Shown one piece after another: positions 1-6,059 of a stretch of 6,949 nt of DNA. The DNA lies in the NCBI GenBank assembly GCA_016839405.1, contig JAEOUJ010000387.1:1-6949 (forward strand), read 5' to 3'. Source of the stretch: Candidatus Gerdarchaeota archaeon (GTDB lineage: Archaea > Asgardarchaeota > Heimdallarchaeia > JABLTI01). The notes beneath the pieces are model-generated. The model saw only the letters and a list, made by a program, of their open reading frames with translations. It was not told the origin of the DNA and searched no databases. The translations under genes and the position numbers were made by a program. Numbering within the stretch: the first letter of the stretch is position 1; every line of letters starts with the position of its first letter.

Positions 1-967
1 TAATCTAATTGTTAAAATTATAGATCCAAAGGAAATACCTGATGAAGCACTTATTTGTGTTTCTGGCATGGTTGGTGGAAGAGCTAGCCCAGAATGTTTA
101 GCTAATATTAAAGGTCTTTCAGAAATTGATCCATGGCCAATGTTTACAGCAACAAAATTATTAGAATCATATTTAGATGAAAATTTCCATTCTCTAATTT
201 CTACAGAAATCGGTGCAGGTAATTTTCTCGTACCAATTCTTGTTTCTGCTCGCATGGGTATTAATGTTATTGATGGAGATTTATGTGGTCGAGCTAAACC
301 AGAGATTAGTATCTCAACAAGTAATATTGTCGGAATTCCAATTACTCCATTAGCAATTGTTTCAGCATTTGGTGATGAAATGATACTTAAAAAAGCTCAA
401 ATTGATCAAAGAGCTGAAAAAATTGCTCGTGAAATGGCTGTTCAATCAGGTGGAGCAGTAGGAGTTGCACGTTGTCCCGCTTATTGGAAAGATTACAAAA
501 AGGCAGTTATTCCTAATACTATAAGCAAGTCAAAGAATTTGGGAACAGCACTAAGGAATGCACGAGAGAAAGGTAAGAATCCTATTAACACAATAATTGG
601 TGTAATTAATGGTGAAGTGCTATTTGAAGGAAAAATCAAACAATATTCAATTGAAGATGAAGGTGGATTTGTGGTTGGATATATTAATCTAATAGATGAC
701 CAAAAAAATGATTTCAAAATATGGTTCAAAAATGAATATTTAGTAACATGGCGGAATGGAAAACCATATGTGACTTCGCCAGATATAATTTGCTTAGTTG
801 ATTCTAAAACAGGAGAAGGTTTAACTCCATGGTTAAATGACTTCTTTAAGGATCGATTAGTAACAGTAATTGGTGCCAAAAATGCACCAATTTGGTATAG
901 CCAAAAAGGGCTAGAAATCTTTGGTCCAAAACATTTTGGATTTGATTTTAACTATCAATCATTTTAA
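1..967 (+). CDS. DUF917 family protein (S-methyl-thiohydantoin desulfurase-like), 5'-truncated by window
   Basis: The reading frame is open from base 2 (base 1 ends a codon begun outside) to the TAA at 965-967, giving 321 visible residues with the N-terminus missing. The ATG at 68 is internal: the 22 codons before it (including DPKEIPDEALICVSG) also fit the family. Family landmarks in visible numbering are TEIGAGN at 68-74, the DGDLCGRAKPE block at about 91-101, and SGGAVGVARCPA at 149-160. The C-terminal domain follows with LFEGKI (207-212), KNEYL (243-247), SPDII (259-263) and GPKHFGFDF near the end. Family assignment is by recalled conservation. Pfam now links the family to S-methyl thiohydantoin desulfurase of ergothioneine breakdown, and members often sit beside hydantoinase/oxoprolinase genes. 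The true substrate here is unknown. The product is probably cytoplasmic, with no membrane segment. The hydrolase gene follows on the same strand after about 37 bases. Confidence 0.85.
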   Translation, partial: NLIVKIIDPKEIPDEALICVSGMVGGRASPECLANIKGLSEIDPWPMFTATKLLESYLDENFHSLISTEIGAGNFLVPILVSARMGINVIDGDLCGRAKPEISISTSNIVGIPITPLAIVSAFGDEMILKKAQIDQRAEKIAREMAVQSGGAVGVARCPAYWKDYKKAVIPNTISKSKNLGTALRNAREKGKNPINTIIGVINGEVLFEGKIKQYSIEDEGGFVVGYINLIDDQKNDFKIWFKNEYLVTWRNGKPYVTSPDIICLVDSKTGEGLTPWLNDFFKDRLVTVIGAKNAPIWYSQKGLEIFGPKHFGFDFNYQSF

Positions 968-981
968 AAACAAGCTTCTTA

Positions 982-989
982 CTATATAA
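982..989 (+). promoter_or_regulatory. Possible archaeal TATA box for the hydrolase gene
   Basis: CTATATAA lies in the gap after the DUF917 gene. An archaeal start site usually falls about 26 bases downstream of the box centre, here near 1011, slightly inside the chosen hydrolase start (1005) but upstream of an internal ATG at 1056. It may give the hydrolase its own promoter, or may be chance in AT-rich DNA. Confidence 0.2.
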
Positions 990-1004
990 TTGGATGCACA
1001 ATTG

Positions 1005-1808
1005 ATGGATTTCAAATATTTTGAAGATTTAAATACAGGTGGAAAATATCCAATAATGAAAGGAGGGGAACCATTTTTCATTAGGAAAGGAAAAATTGGT
1101 TGTATACTTTGTCATGGATTTACAGGTACACCAAATGAGATGAAAGGAATAGGTGATTTTTTAGCTGAAAATAATATCACTGTTTTGGGACCATTATTAC
1201 CAGGGCATGGAACAATCATAGGCGAGATGAAAAAAACAACCATAAATGATTATTTTATCGAGTATAAAAAAGCTGTAGATAAATTGAGGAAATTTTGTGA
1301 AGAAATTTTTGTTTGCGGTTTATCTCTTGGGGGATTATTAACATTGAAATTTGCTTCAGAAAATACAGTTAATGGTGTAATCTCTTTAGCTACACCTATC
1401 AAATTTAAAAAACTTGAGGGATTTTTTTTGGCTACTATAGGTCCACTATTAAAAAATATAGCAATAAAGAAAAGCAAAAAAGAATTAATTGGACAAAAAA
1501 TATTCAATATAATTTGTTATGATAGATATCCTGTTGGCCCAGCAATTTCAATTAGAAAAACTATTCATAAAACAAGGAAAAAACTACCTAATATAAAATC
1601 TCCAATTCTAATTATTCAAGGACAATTAGATTCAAAATGGATTGTTGATTCTTCAAGAATAATCTTTAACGAGGTTAAATCTGAGAATAAGAATATCATT
1701 TTGTTGCAAAAAACATCTCATGTTCTTACATTAGGACCAGAGAAGAAGAAAATTCACAATTTTATTCTAGAATTCATACAAAAAAATTCTAAATTATTGA
1801 ATAAATAA
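1005..1808 (+). CDS. Alpha/beta-hydrolase, Est30-like carboxylesterase / monoacylglycerol lipase family
   Basis: This is a 267-residue serine hydrolase predicted to cleave short or medium acyl esters in the cytoplasm; no signal peptide or membrane helix is seen. From the ATG at 1005, the oxyanion-hole motif HGFTG starts at residue 37, the nucleophile elbow GLSLGG places the catalytic Ser at 107, the acid is Asp209 (IIQGQLD) and the base is His239 (KTSHVLTL). PGHG at about 66-69 is also typical. Order and spacing match Geobacillus Est30 as recalled, including the EPFF strand before HGFTG and the SHVLTLGPEK end. Start choice is uncertain. A TTG at 990 adds five residues. The ATG at 1056, 14 bases after an AGGTGG Shine-Dalgarno-like sequence (1037-1042), would begin almost exactly where Est30 begins. 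ATG 1005 is kept because YPIMKGGEPFF looks like continuous homology. The gene may be co-transcribed with the DUF917 gene; the substrate is unknown. Confidence 0.9.
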   Translation: MDFKYFEDLNTGGKYPIMKGGEPFFIRKGKIGCILCHGFTGTPNEMKGIGDFLAENNITVLGPLLPGHGTIIGEMKKTTINDYFIEYKKAVDKLRKFCEEIFVCGLSLGGLLTLKFASENTVNGVISLATPIKFKKLEGFFLATIGPLLKNIAIKKSKKELIGQKIFNIICYDRYPVGPAISIRKTIHKTRKKLPNIKSPILIIQGQLDSKWIVDSSRIIFNEVKSENKNIILLQKTSHVLTLGPEKKKIHNFILEFIQKNSKLLNK

Positions 1809-1840
1809 AATAGTAATTTATAAAGAAAAATGAATGTATA

Positions 1841-1872
1841 GAATTAATCCTTTATTTATTAAGGATTAATTC
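1841..1872. terminator. Perfect 12-bp inverted repeat between convergent genes, possible bidirectional terminator
   Basis: GAATTAATCCTT (1841-1852) is the exact reverse complement of 1861-1872, with an 8-base AT loop (1853-1860). It sits 32 bases after the hydrolase stop and covers the last codons and the TAA (1852-1854) of the opposing GTPase gene. Read on the minus strand, the hairpin is followed by T-rich sequence (ATTTTTCTTTA), which fits archaeal T-tract termination. On the plus strand only the loop is T-rich. The repeat is directly visible; a role as terminator is inferred from its position. Confidence 0.5.
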
Positions 1873-2835
1873 AATAACATCTTCATCATGCAGCATATGA
1901 TCTAATCCAACTTGTTGCCCCTCAAATTGACTTGATGAACCCCATATCCTTGCATATCTAAATCTATTAAGAAAGCTCGAATGTATTTTTTCTGCCACAT
2001 CTGCGACAGTTGCTCCACTACGAATAACAAATGGTTCATCGTAATTTGGTTTTTTACCAGGGGGCTTAGTATAAACTCGAATTACTTTTAATAAATTAAA
2101 AAGAGACTCTTTTAATTTCTCTAGTGATTCTTCATTATTGTAAGCAGTTGGAAAAACATCCCATTTAGTTTTCTTTAGTAATTCTTGATAAGCTTCTTTA
2201 GAACCTGGTAGATCACCTTTAGTAGCAATTATAGCTATTTTATATTCTGATTCTCCATTTACTAAGATTTTTGCATCTTCTAGTTGTAGTGATAAGAAAT
2301 CCAATTGTCTGTTAATATCCATTGTTAAATCAATTACCATCATTATAGCATCACTAGTTCTTGCCACTCGAACAATTTGCTTACTTATAGTCCAATCTTC
2401 TTTAAAATCAAGAAAACCTGGCAAATCAACTATTTGGAAAATTACCCCTTGGAATGAGCAAGCTCCTGCTTGGCCAATGGTTGTAGTATTTAGGTAATTT
2501 CCAACATCCACTTCCGTGTTAGTTATAGCATTCATTAGAGTACTTTTACCAACATTAGATAAGCCAAAAAGTGCTATTCTGCCAACACCTGATATTGGAA
2601 TTTCAAAGGGATCATATTGTCTTGCTTTTGCTTTAGGTTTCTTTAAGATCTCTTCCTTTTGATTTTCTAACCAAAGGATTAATTGTTTATATGGGCCCCA
2701 AGTATCAAGTTTTTTCCTTTGGATTTCATCTATTAAATCATCTACTTGAGCAATATAGTCTTCTCCTTCCAATCCTCGTAATTTATTTGCTACTTTATAG
2801 AGGAAATATCGATATTTATTTTGTCTATTACTCAT
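1852..2835 (-). CDS. Compact DRG/OBG-like GTPase with C-terminal TGS domain
   Basis: This 327-residue cytoplasmic GTPase belongs to the OBG/DRG class, whose members act with ribosomes or RNA in translation; its precise target is unknown. An N-terminal helical, basic region covers about residues 1-75. The G domain follows: G1 GLSNVGKST (91-99), a G2 candidate NTTT (116-119), G3 DLPG (137-140), and G4 as TKGD (205-208) in place of NKxD. The TGS domain covers about 252-326, starting IRVYTKPPGKKP and ending DHMLHDEDVIELI, very close to DRG C-termini as recalled. The stretch between G3 and G4 is too short to hold the S5D2L insertion of true DRGs, and the protein is shorter than their usual length of about 365. 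The start is set at the ATG at 2835, not the in-frame ATG at 2859, because an AGGTG Shine-Dalgarno sequence lies 8 bases before it. The gene is convergent with the hydrolase and divergent from the ABC operon. Confidence 0.88.
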   Translation of the reverse strand: MSNRQNKYRYFLYKVANKLRGLEGEDYIAQVDDLIDEIQRKKLDTWGPYKQLILWLENQKEEILKKPKAKARQYDPFEIPISGVGRIALFGLSNVGKSTLMNAITNTEVDVGNYLNTTTIGQAGACSFQGVIFQIVDLPGFLDFKEDWTISKQIVRVARTSDAIMMVIDLTMDINRQLDFLSLQLEDAKILVNGESEYKIAIIATKGDLPGSKEAYQELLKKTKWDVFPTAYNNEESLEKLKESLFNLLKVIRVYTKPPGKKPNYDEPFVIRSGATVADVAEKIHSSFLNRFRYARIWGSSSQFEGQQVGLDHMLHDEDVIELILNK

Positions 2836-2843
2836 TTCTATTA

Positions 2844-2848
2844 CACCT
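2844..2848 (-). promoter_or_regulatory. Shine-Dalgarno AGGTG fixing the GTPase start
   Basis: On the minus strand AGGTG lies 8 bases before the ATG at 2835 and matches the core of the archaeal 16S-complementary sequence AGGAGGTGA. It decides between the two in-frame ATGs. It lies between them, so it can only serve the downstream one. Confidence 0.7.
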
Positions 2849-2901
2849 TTTATTTTCATACTTTTTATTTTTATTTTCTTAATTTGGGGTTAAATGATAA
2901 T

Positions 2902-2931
2902 TTTTCAATAATGAAAATGGCTTTTCAATGA
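2902..2931. repeat. Short inverted/direct repeat cluster in the GTPase leader
   Basis: TTTTCA (2902-2907) and TGAAAA (2912-2917) form a perfect 6-bp inverted repeat with a 4-base loop. A second TTTTCAAT follows at 2922-2929, 20 bases after the first. Read on the minus strand there are two ATTGAAAA copies upstream of the GTPase. They could be paired protein-binding half-sites; in DNA this AT-rich, chance is also possible. Confidence 0.3.
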
Positions 2932-2991
2932 GTAAAAATAGGAAACAACTATTCTTCTAGAATCTACTAACCCTTAAAAAGATAAATTCCG

Positions 2992-2997
2992 AAAAAA
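2992..2997 (-). terminator. T6 tract ending the candidate minus-strand RNA
   Basis: The minus strand reads TTTTTT two bases after the GGTCCAC 3' arm of the candidate RNA's closing helix. Archaeal RNA polymerase commonly stops at such tracts, so this fits an RNA 3' end, or a leaky attenuator before the GTPase gene. Confidence 0.35.
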
Positions 2998-2999
2998 CA

Positions 3000-3104
3000 G
3001 TGGACCTAACCTTAGCTACGCTACCATTCTCAATTAATGATTGCGAAGCGAGATCCCCTCGCACCAAATCAATAAGCACGTTCTTTGGGGAACATTTTGT
3101 CCAC
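3000..3104 (-). ncRNA. Candidate structured small RNA (or structured GTPase leader), unknown class
   Basis: This island has about 46 % G+C (48 of 105 bases counted), against clearly AT-rich flanks. Its two ends pair: GTGGAC (3000-3005) with GTCCAC (3099-3104). Inside, plus-strand coordinates, lie: a small stem TAGC/GCTA (3013-3016/3020-3023); a two-part helix TGATTG/CAAATCA (3038-3043/3065-3071) topped by a perfect GCGAG/CTCGC hairpin (3048-3052/3058-3062); and a GTTC/GAAC hairpin (3080-3083/3090-3093). The minus strand is preferred because a TATA-like box (3127-3134) lies about 26 bases before 3104 and a T6 tract follows 3000. It does not match tRNA, 5S rRNA or box C/D layouts. It could be a free RNA, or a leader element controlling the GTPase gene, whose start is about 165 bases downstream on the same strand. 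Short helices can occur by chance, so the call stays tentative. Confidence 0.4.
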
Positions 3105-3126
3105 ATAAAATCATTTGAAATATAGG

Positions 3127-3134
3127 TAAATAAA
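3127..3134 (-). promoter_or_regulatory. Possible TATA box for the minus-strand RNA / GTPase transcript
   Basis: The minus strand reads TTTATTTA here, with a purine-rich BRE-like CGAAAA just upstream (3142-3137). The box centre is about 26 bases before base 3104, the first base of the candidate RNA's closing helix, which is the usual archaeal spacing. In AT-rich DNA such boxes are common, so the support is mainly positional. Confidence 0.3.
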
Positions 3135-3156
3135 AATTTTCGTAAAATATGAAATT

Positions 3157-3164
3157 CTTTTAAA
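3157..3164 (+). promoter_or_regulatory. Possible TATA box for the ABC operon
   Basis: CTTTTAAA, preceded by GAAATT, is centred about 26 bases before position 3187, which would give a very short leader before the GTG at 3194. TAAAATAT at 3143-3150 is an alternative that would give a leader of about 20 bases. Neither is decisive, but a plus-strand promoter is expected somewhere in 3105-3193. Confidence 0.22.
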
Positions 3165-3193
3165 GAAATAGAGTAGTTTAAAGAAGTATATTA

Positions 3194-6052
3194 GTGGTAG
3201 AGGATGGTATTATTATTACTAAGAAACCAGAATTAAAAAATAATCAAACTCATTCATTTAAAGTTCTTTTTAAGATTTTTTTTAAAACTGGACGAAAAAG
3301 ATTACTAATTACAACACTAACTGGTATAATACTATTCATAGCATTAACAGCATTTTTCACTTCATGGATAACTTATCGATATAATTTCTTTTATGATAGT
3401 GTCGGTTCCAAGGAATGGATAAATGACGGAAAAATTAGTAATATAGAAAGCCAATATTCTGAAGGTCCTATTGATATATCTATAACTTATTTTAAAAACA
3501 AAATTGATGAATCAATTCAAAAATTGAACGCTTTTGTACCAAAAATAGGAAAAGATAATACTGCTGCTCTATACACTCAACTCTATTATTTCGAACCCAA
3601 TTTAACAGAAAGAGAAAATATGAAATTTATGACGCTTGATAATGATGCTCTTAATATTGTTGAAGATTGCCTTGTTGAAGGCCGTATGCCTATAAATTAT
3701 GATGAAATTATTTTTTATCGTACTAATGTTTCCATACTATTCAATCTAAATCAAGAAATAGCATTAGGTAACAATAACAGTTTAACATCTCATATTTACA
3801 ATTATACAATCGTGGGAATTGTTGAAAATGTTAAGAGTGTCTTTTATCTAAATGATAAATCAGTTGATATTTTAAATGATATAACTAATTACGATTCTGT
3901 TGAATATGACGAGATCTTATTTACAACATATGATCTTTATGTAGAAAATTCTGAGATACTTGTTGATTATCAAGGAAAAACAGTATTTTTAATAGATTTT
4001 AATTATGAGTTTAAACCTGTTCATATTAGAAATATAGCTAAATATCTTCATAATTATCTTACTGAAATAATAGAGGATTATTTTTGGCATACTGATGGAT
4101 TCTGCACTGATTTATATGATGAATTAAATACATTTAACGAAAATTGGTTAAATGAAACTCTAAGTATTTTTTCATGTGGAATACCTATCCTGTTACTATT
4201 TGGATTGGTTTGTGTTGAAATTTTTAAAATAGACACGCATTATTTAGAATCAAAATTTAAAATTATGAAAATACAAGGGATGGAATATAAAGTAATTAAA
4301 CAAATGGTTCTTTTGGAGAATTTCATAAGTGCATCAATTGCATTTGTAAGTGGTATTTTAATTGGTTTCTTTGTTGGTTTTTTCATTTTTCTAGGGATGG
4401 GCAATTATGAGGTTAAGGAGTTCATCCTATCATTGGGTGAACCCGTAATGTTGATAGCATTAATAATTCTCTTTTTGTTTTTCTTTATTGGGGGATATAT
4501 AATTGAGAATGTTCTAGCAAGAAGAACTACAAAAACTACTTCATTACGTTATAAAAAGAAAAGAACCAAAATAATTAGGAGCATTTTTACTGCTCAAGAA
4601 TTTCTGCTTTCATTACCTGGAGTAGGCTTTATAGGCATAGGATTAACAGGTATTGTTGGAATTGAATCGATATCATTTGGTTCCTCATTTGCTCAATATT
4701 ATTATGATTTACTACTAAGTTTCTGGTTTATTACAATAATTGGTTTAATTTTTGTATTAACAGCATTATTTTTACTTCTTAGTAGACTAATTTCATTTCT
4801 CTGGAGGATTATCGGAAAGAAAATCTGGGATGGTACCAAGAGTTTCATAACTTTGTCATTGAAACATATATCTGTTTATAATAAGGAATATCAAAGAGTA
4901 ATTCTAGCAATGTTAATTATTGGTCTTGGTCTTACTCCTGGTGTTGTTCTGAAGAAATCAGTTAATGATCATATAAAAATTGAATCTAAACTTAGTGTTG
5001 GCTATTCCGATATTATAATTTCTAGATGGTCATCGGCTTATGATCCTTTATTAGATGACATTTCAAAGATTGAAGGAATTGAAAGGCTAACTAAGGTTAA
5101 ACTTTATACAATTCATACTCCTATTGTTGGTGGTGTGGATTATTCTATTGTTTTGTTTAGTATTTTAAATGTAAGTGAATTTTTGGAAGTGATAAATCCA
5201 CAGCTATTTACTGATTCATGTTTTACATATGAGGATATAGTTGAGTTGGATAATAACATGAGTTATTTAATGAGTAACAGATATGCTAAGAAAAATAATT
5301 ATGATCAAGGAGAGGTTTTTGTCACAACAATGATTACAAATCCATACACTGTTCCTTATGAAATGAATTACACAAATTCATTTGATATTTTTCCATTAAT
5401 GCCACAATTTGATAGAGGTTTCTTTGCTTTCAGAGAAAGATTTGGTTTAGTAACAAGTGAATTAACAGCAGAGCAACTGCTTGATTTCTATTCATATCAA
5501 ATTAGTATTTCCGTAAGAAGTGATGTGCTAATTAAAACAATAAGTGATGCAAACATAACAAATATACATAATGAACTTGTGGAATATGGATTAAAATCAG
5601 TCTCATATTTAGAAGTAATTGAAGCAAATTCAAACCAAATAAGTGCATTTGGGTTAAACTTGTTTGTTTTAACTTCAATTTTAACTATCATTACTGCAAT
5701 GTTTATTGGTTTTATTGCTGCAAGAAATATCTACTATCAAAGATTACGAATAATTGAATCTGAATATCAATTAGGAGCTAAAAGAAAACAAATATGGTCA
5801 AGCTTTACTTTGGAATTAATTTTTGTTACTCTTGTACCAATATTAATTTCATTCGCAGTAACAATGCCTATTTTAAAATACTCAAGCGCGTTTATTTTGT
5901 TTTTATCAGAATATCATTTGATATTTCATCTATGGTTCCCCATTTGGATATTTATACTACTAGTCTGTTTAATAGTAATTGCAATAATAGCAGGATGGTT
6001 ACCAGAAATAATCTATTTGGTCAGAAAATATCGCCCTATAAAGCAGGAGTGA
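3194..6052 (+). CDS. ABC transporter permease, ten-helix FtsX/MacB superfamily
   Basis: This 952-residue membrane protein is the permease of an ABC system of the MacB/LolCDE/BceB superfamily, whose members use ATP in the cytosol to move extracellular domains. It appears as a tandem duplication. TM1 (about 37-60) is followed by a large extracellular domain (61-322) and TM2-4 (325-343, 376-400, 415-436). Two middle helices follow (about 472-492 and 508-533). TM7 (566-586) then leads to a second extracellular domain (587-818) and TM8-10 (820-843, 871-892, 913-935). Coupling-helix motifs of the FtsX family occur in both halves: KIQGMEYKVIKQM..LEN (359-376) and QLGAKRKQIW...LEL (859-875). The start is GTG at 3194: a TAA at 3179-3181 closes the frame upstream and the codons between are not usual starts; no strong Shine-Dalgarno sequence is seen. 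The ATPase gene follows after 7 bases. The substrate is unknown. Confidence 0.88.
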   Translation: MVEDGIIITKKPELKNNQTHSFKVLFKIFFKTGRKRLLITTLTGIILFIALTAFFTSWITYRYNFFYDSVGSKEWINDGKISNIESQYSEGPIDISITYFKNKIDESIQKLNAFVPKIGKDNTAALYTQLYYFEPNLTERENMKFMTLDNDALNIVEDCLVEGRMPINYDEIIFYRTNVSILFNLNQEIALGNNNSLTSHIYNYTIVGIVENVKSVFYLNDKSVDILNDITNYDSVEYDEILFTTYDLYVENSEILVDYQGKTVFLIDFNYEFKPVHIRNIAKYLHNYLTEIIEDYFWHTDGFCTDLYDELNTFNENWLNETLSIFSCGIPILLLFGLVCVEIFKIDTHYLESKFKIMKIQGMEYKVIKQMVLLENFISASIAFVSGILIGFFVGFFIFLGMGNYEVKEFILSLGEPVMLIALIILFLFFFIGGYIIENVLARRTTKTTSLRYKKKRTKIIRSIFTAQEFLLSLPGVGFIGIGLTGIVGIESISFGSSFAQYYYDLLLSFWFITIIGLIFVLTALFLLLSRLISFLWRIIGKKIWDGTKSFITLSLKHISVYNKEYQRVILAMLIIGLGLTPGVVLKKSVNDHIKIESKLSVGYSDIIISRWSSAYDPLLDDISKIEGIERLTKVKLYTIHTPIVGGVDYSIVLFSILNVSEFLEVINPQLFTDSCFTYEDIVELDNNMSYLMSNRYAKKNNYDQGEVFVTTMITNPYTVPYEMNYTNSFDIFPLMPQFDRGFFAFRERFGLVTSELTAEQLLDFYSYQISISVRSDVLIKTISDANITNIHNELVEYGLKSVSYLEVIEANSNQISAFGLNLFVLTSILTIITAMFIGFIAARNIYYQRLRIIESEYQLGAKRKQIWSSFTLELIFVTLVPILISFAVTMPILKYSSAFILFLSEYHLIFHLWFPIWIFILLVCLIVIAIIAGWLPEIIYLVRKYRPIKQE
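6046..6052 (+). promoter_or_regulatory. Shine-Dalgarno GGAGTGA overlapping the permease stop codon
   Basis: GGAGTGA matches the archaeal Shine-Dalgarno sequence with one deviation and lies 7 bases before the ATG at 6060. Its last three bases are the TGA stop of the permease, so ribosomes ending the permease can restart on the ATPase (translational coupling). Confidence 0.75.
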
Positions 6053-6059
6053 ATTAAAT

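Larger units (their letters stand above)
2836..3193. other. Divergent intergenic region with no protein gene
   Basis: These 358 bases separate the GTPase (minus) from the ABC permease (plus). No convincing coding region is seen; the ATG at 3037 gives only 12 codons. From left to right it holds: the GTPase leader with its Shine-Dalgarno sequence; an A-rich tract on the minus strand (about 2857-2875); an inverted repeat TTTTCA/TGAAAA (2902-2907 and 2912-2917) with a further TTTTCAATGA copy (2922-2931); a TTCTAGAA palindrome (2955-2962); an A6 tract (2992-2997); a GC-richer island with paired ends (3000-3104, about 46 % G+C); and an AT-rich promoter-like stretch (3105-3193) that must serve the plus strand and probably the minus strand too. 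Confidence 0.8.

Noticed and set aside
493..879. A 128-codon minus-strand frame opposite the DUF917 gene
   Set aside because: It is antisense to a well-matched family domain, has no Shine-Dalgarno support, and its composition looks like a reverse reading of the real gene.
2836..2859. Upstream in-frame ATG at 2859 as the GTPase start
   Set aside because: The AGGTG Shine-Dalgarno sequence lies inside this stretch at ideal spacing for the ATG at 2835, and no Shine-Dalgarno precedes 2859, only an A-rich tract.
3000..3104. tRNA (possibly intron-containing), suggested by the paired ends and cloverleaf-like set of hairpins
   Set aside because: Neither strand has a T-arm with a TTCRA loop 17 bases before the 3' acceptor strand, no D-arm pairing follows the box-A-like TAGCTAAGGTTAGG on the minus strand, and no CCA or plausible anticodon arm is found.
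3000..3104. 5S rRNA or box C/D guide RNA
   Set aside because: The conserved 5S core (CCGAAC, GGAAGUUAAG) is absent, and no RUGAUGA/CUGA box pair is present on either strand.
5794..6057. An 87-codon plus-strand frame overlapping the permease end
   Set aside because: It lies in another frame inside strongly supported permease TM9-TM10 codons and its translation shows no recognisable domain.
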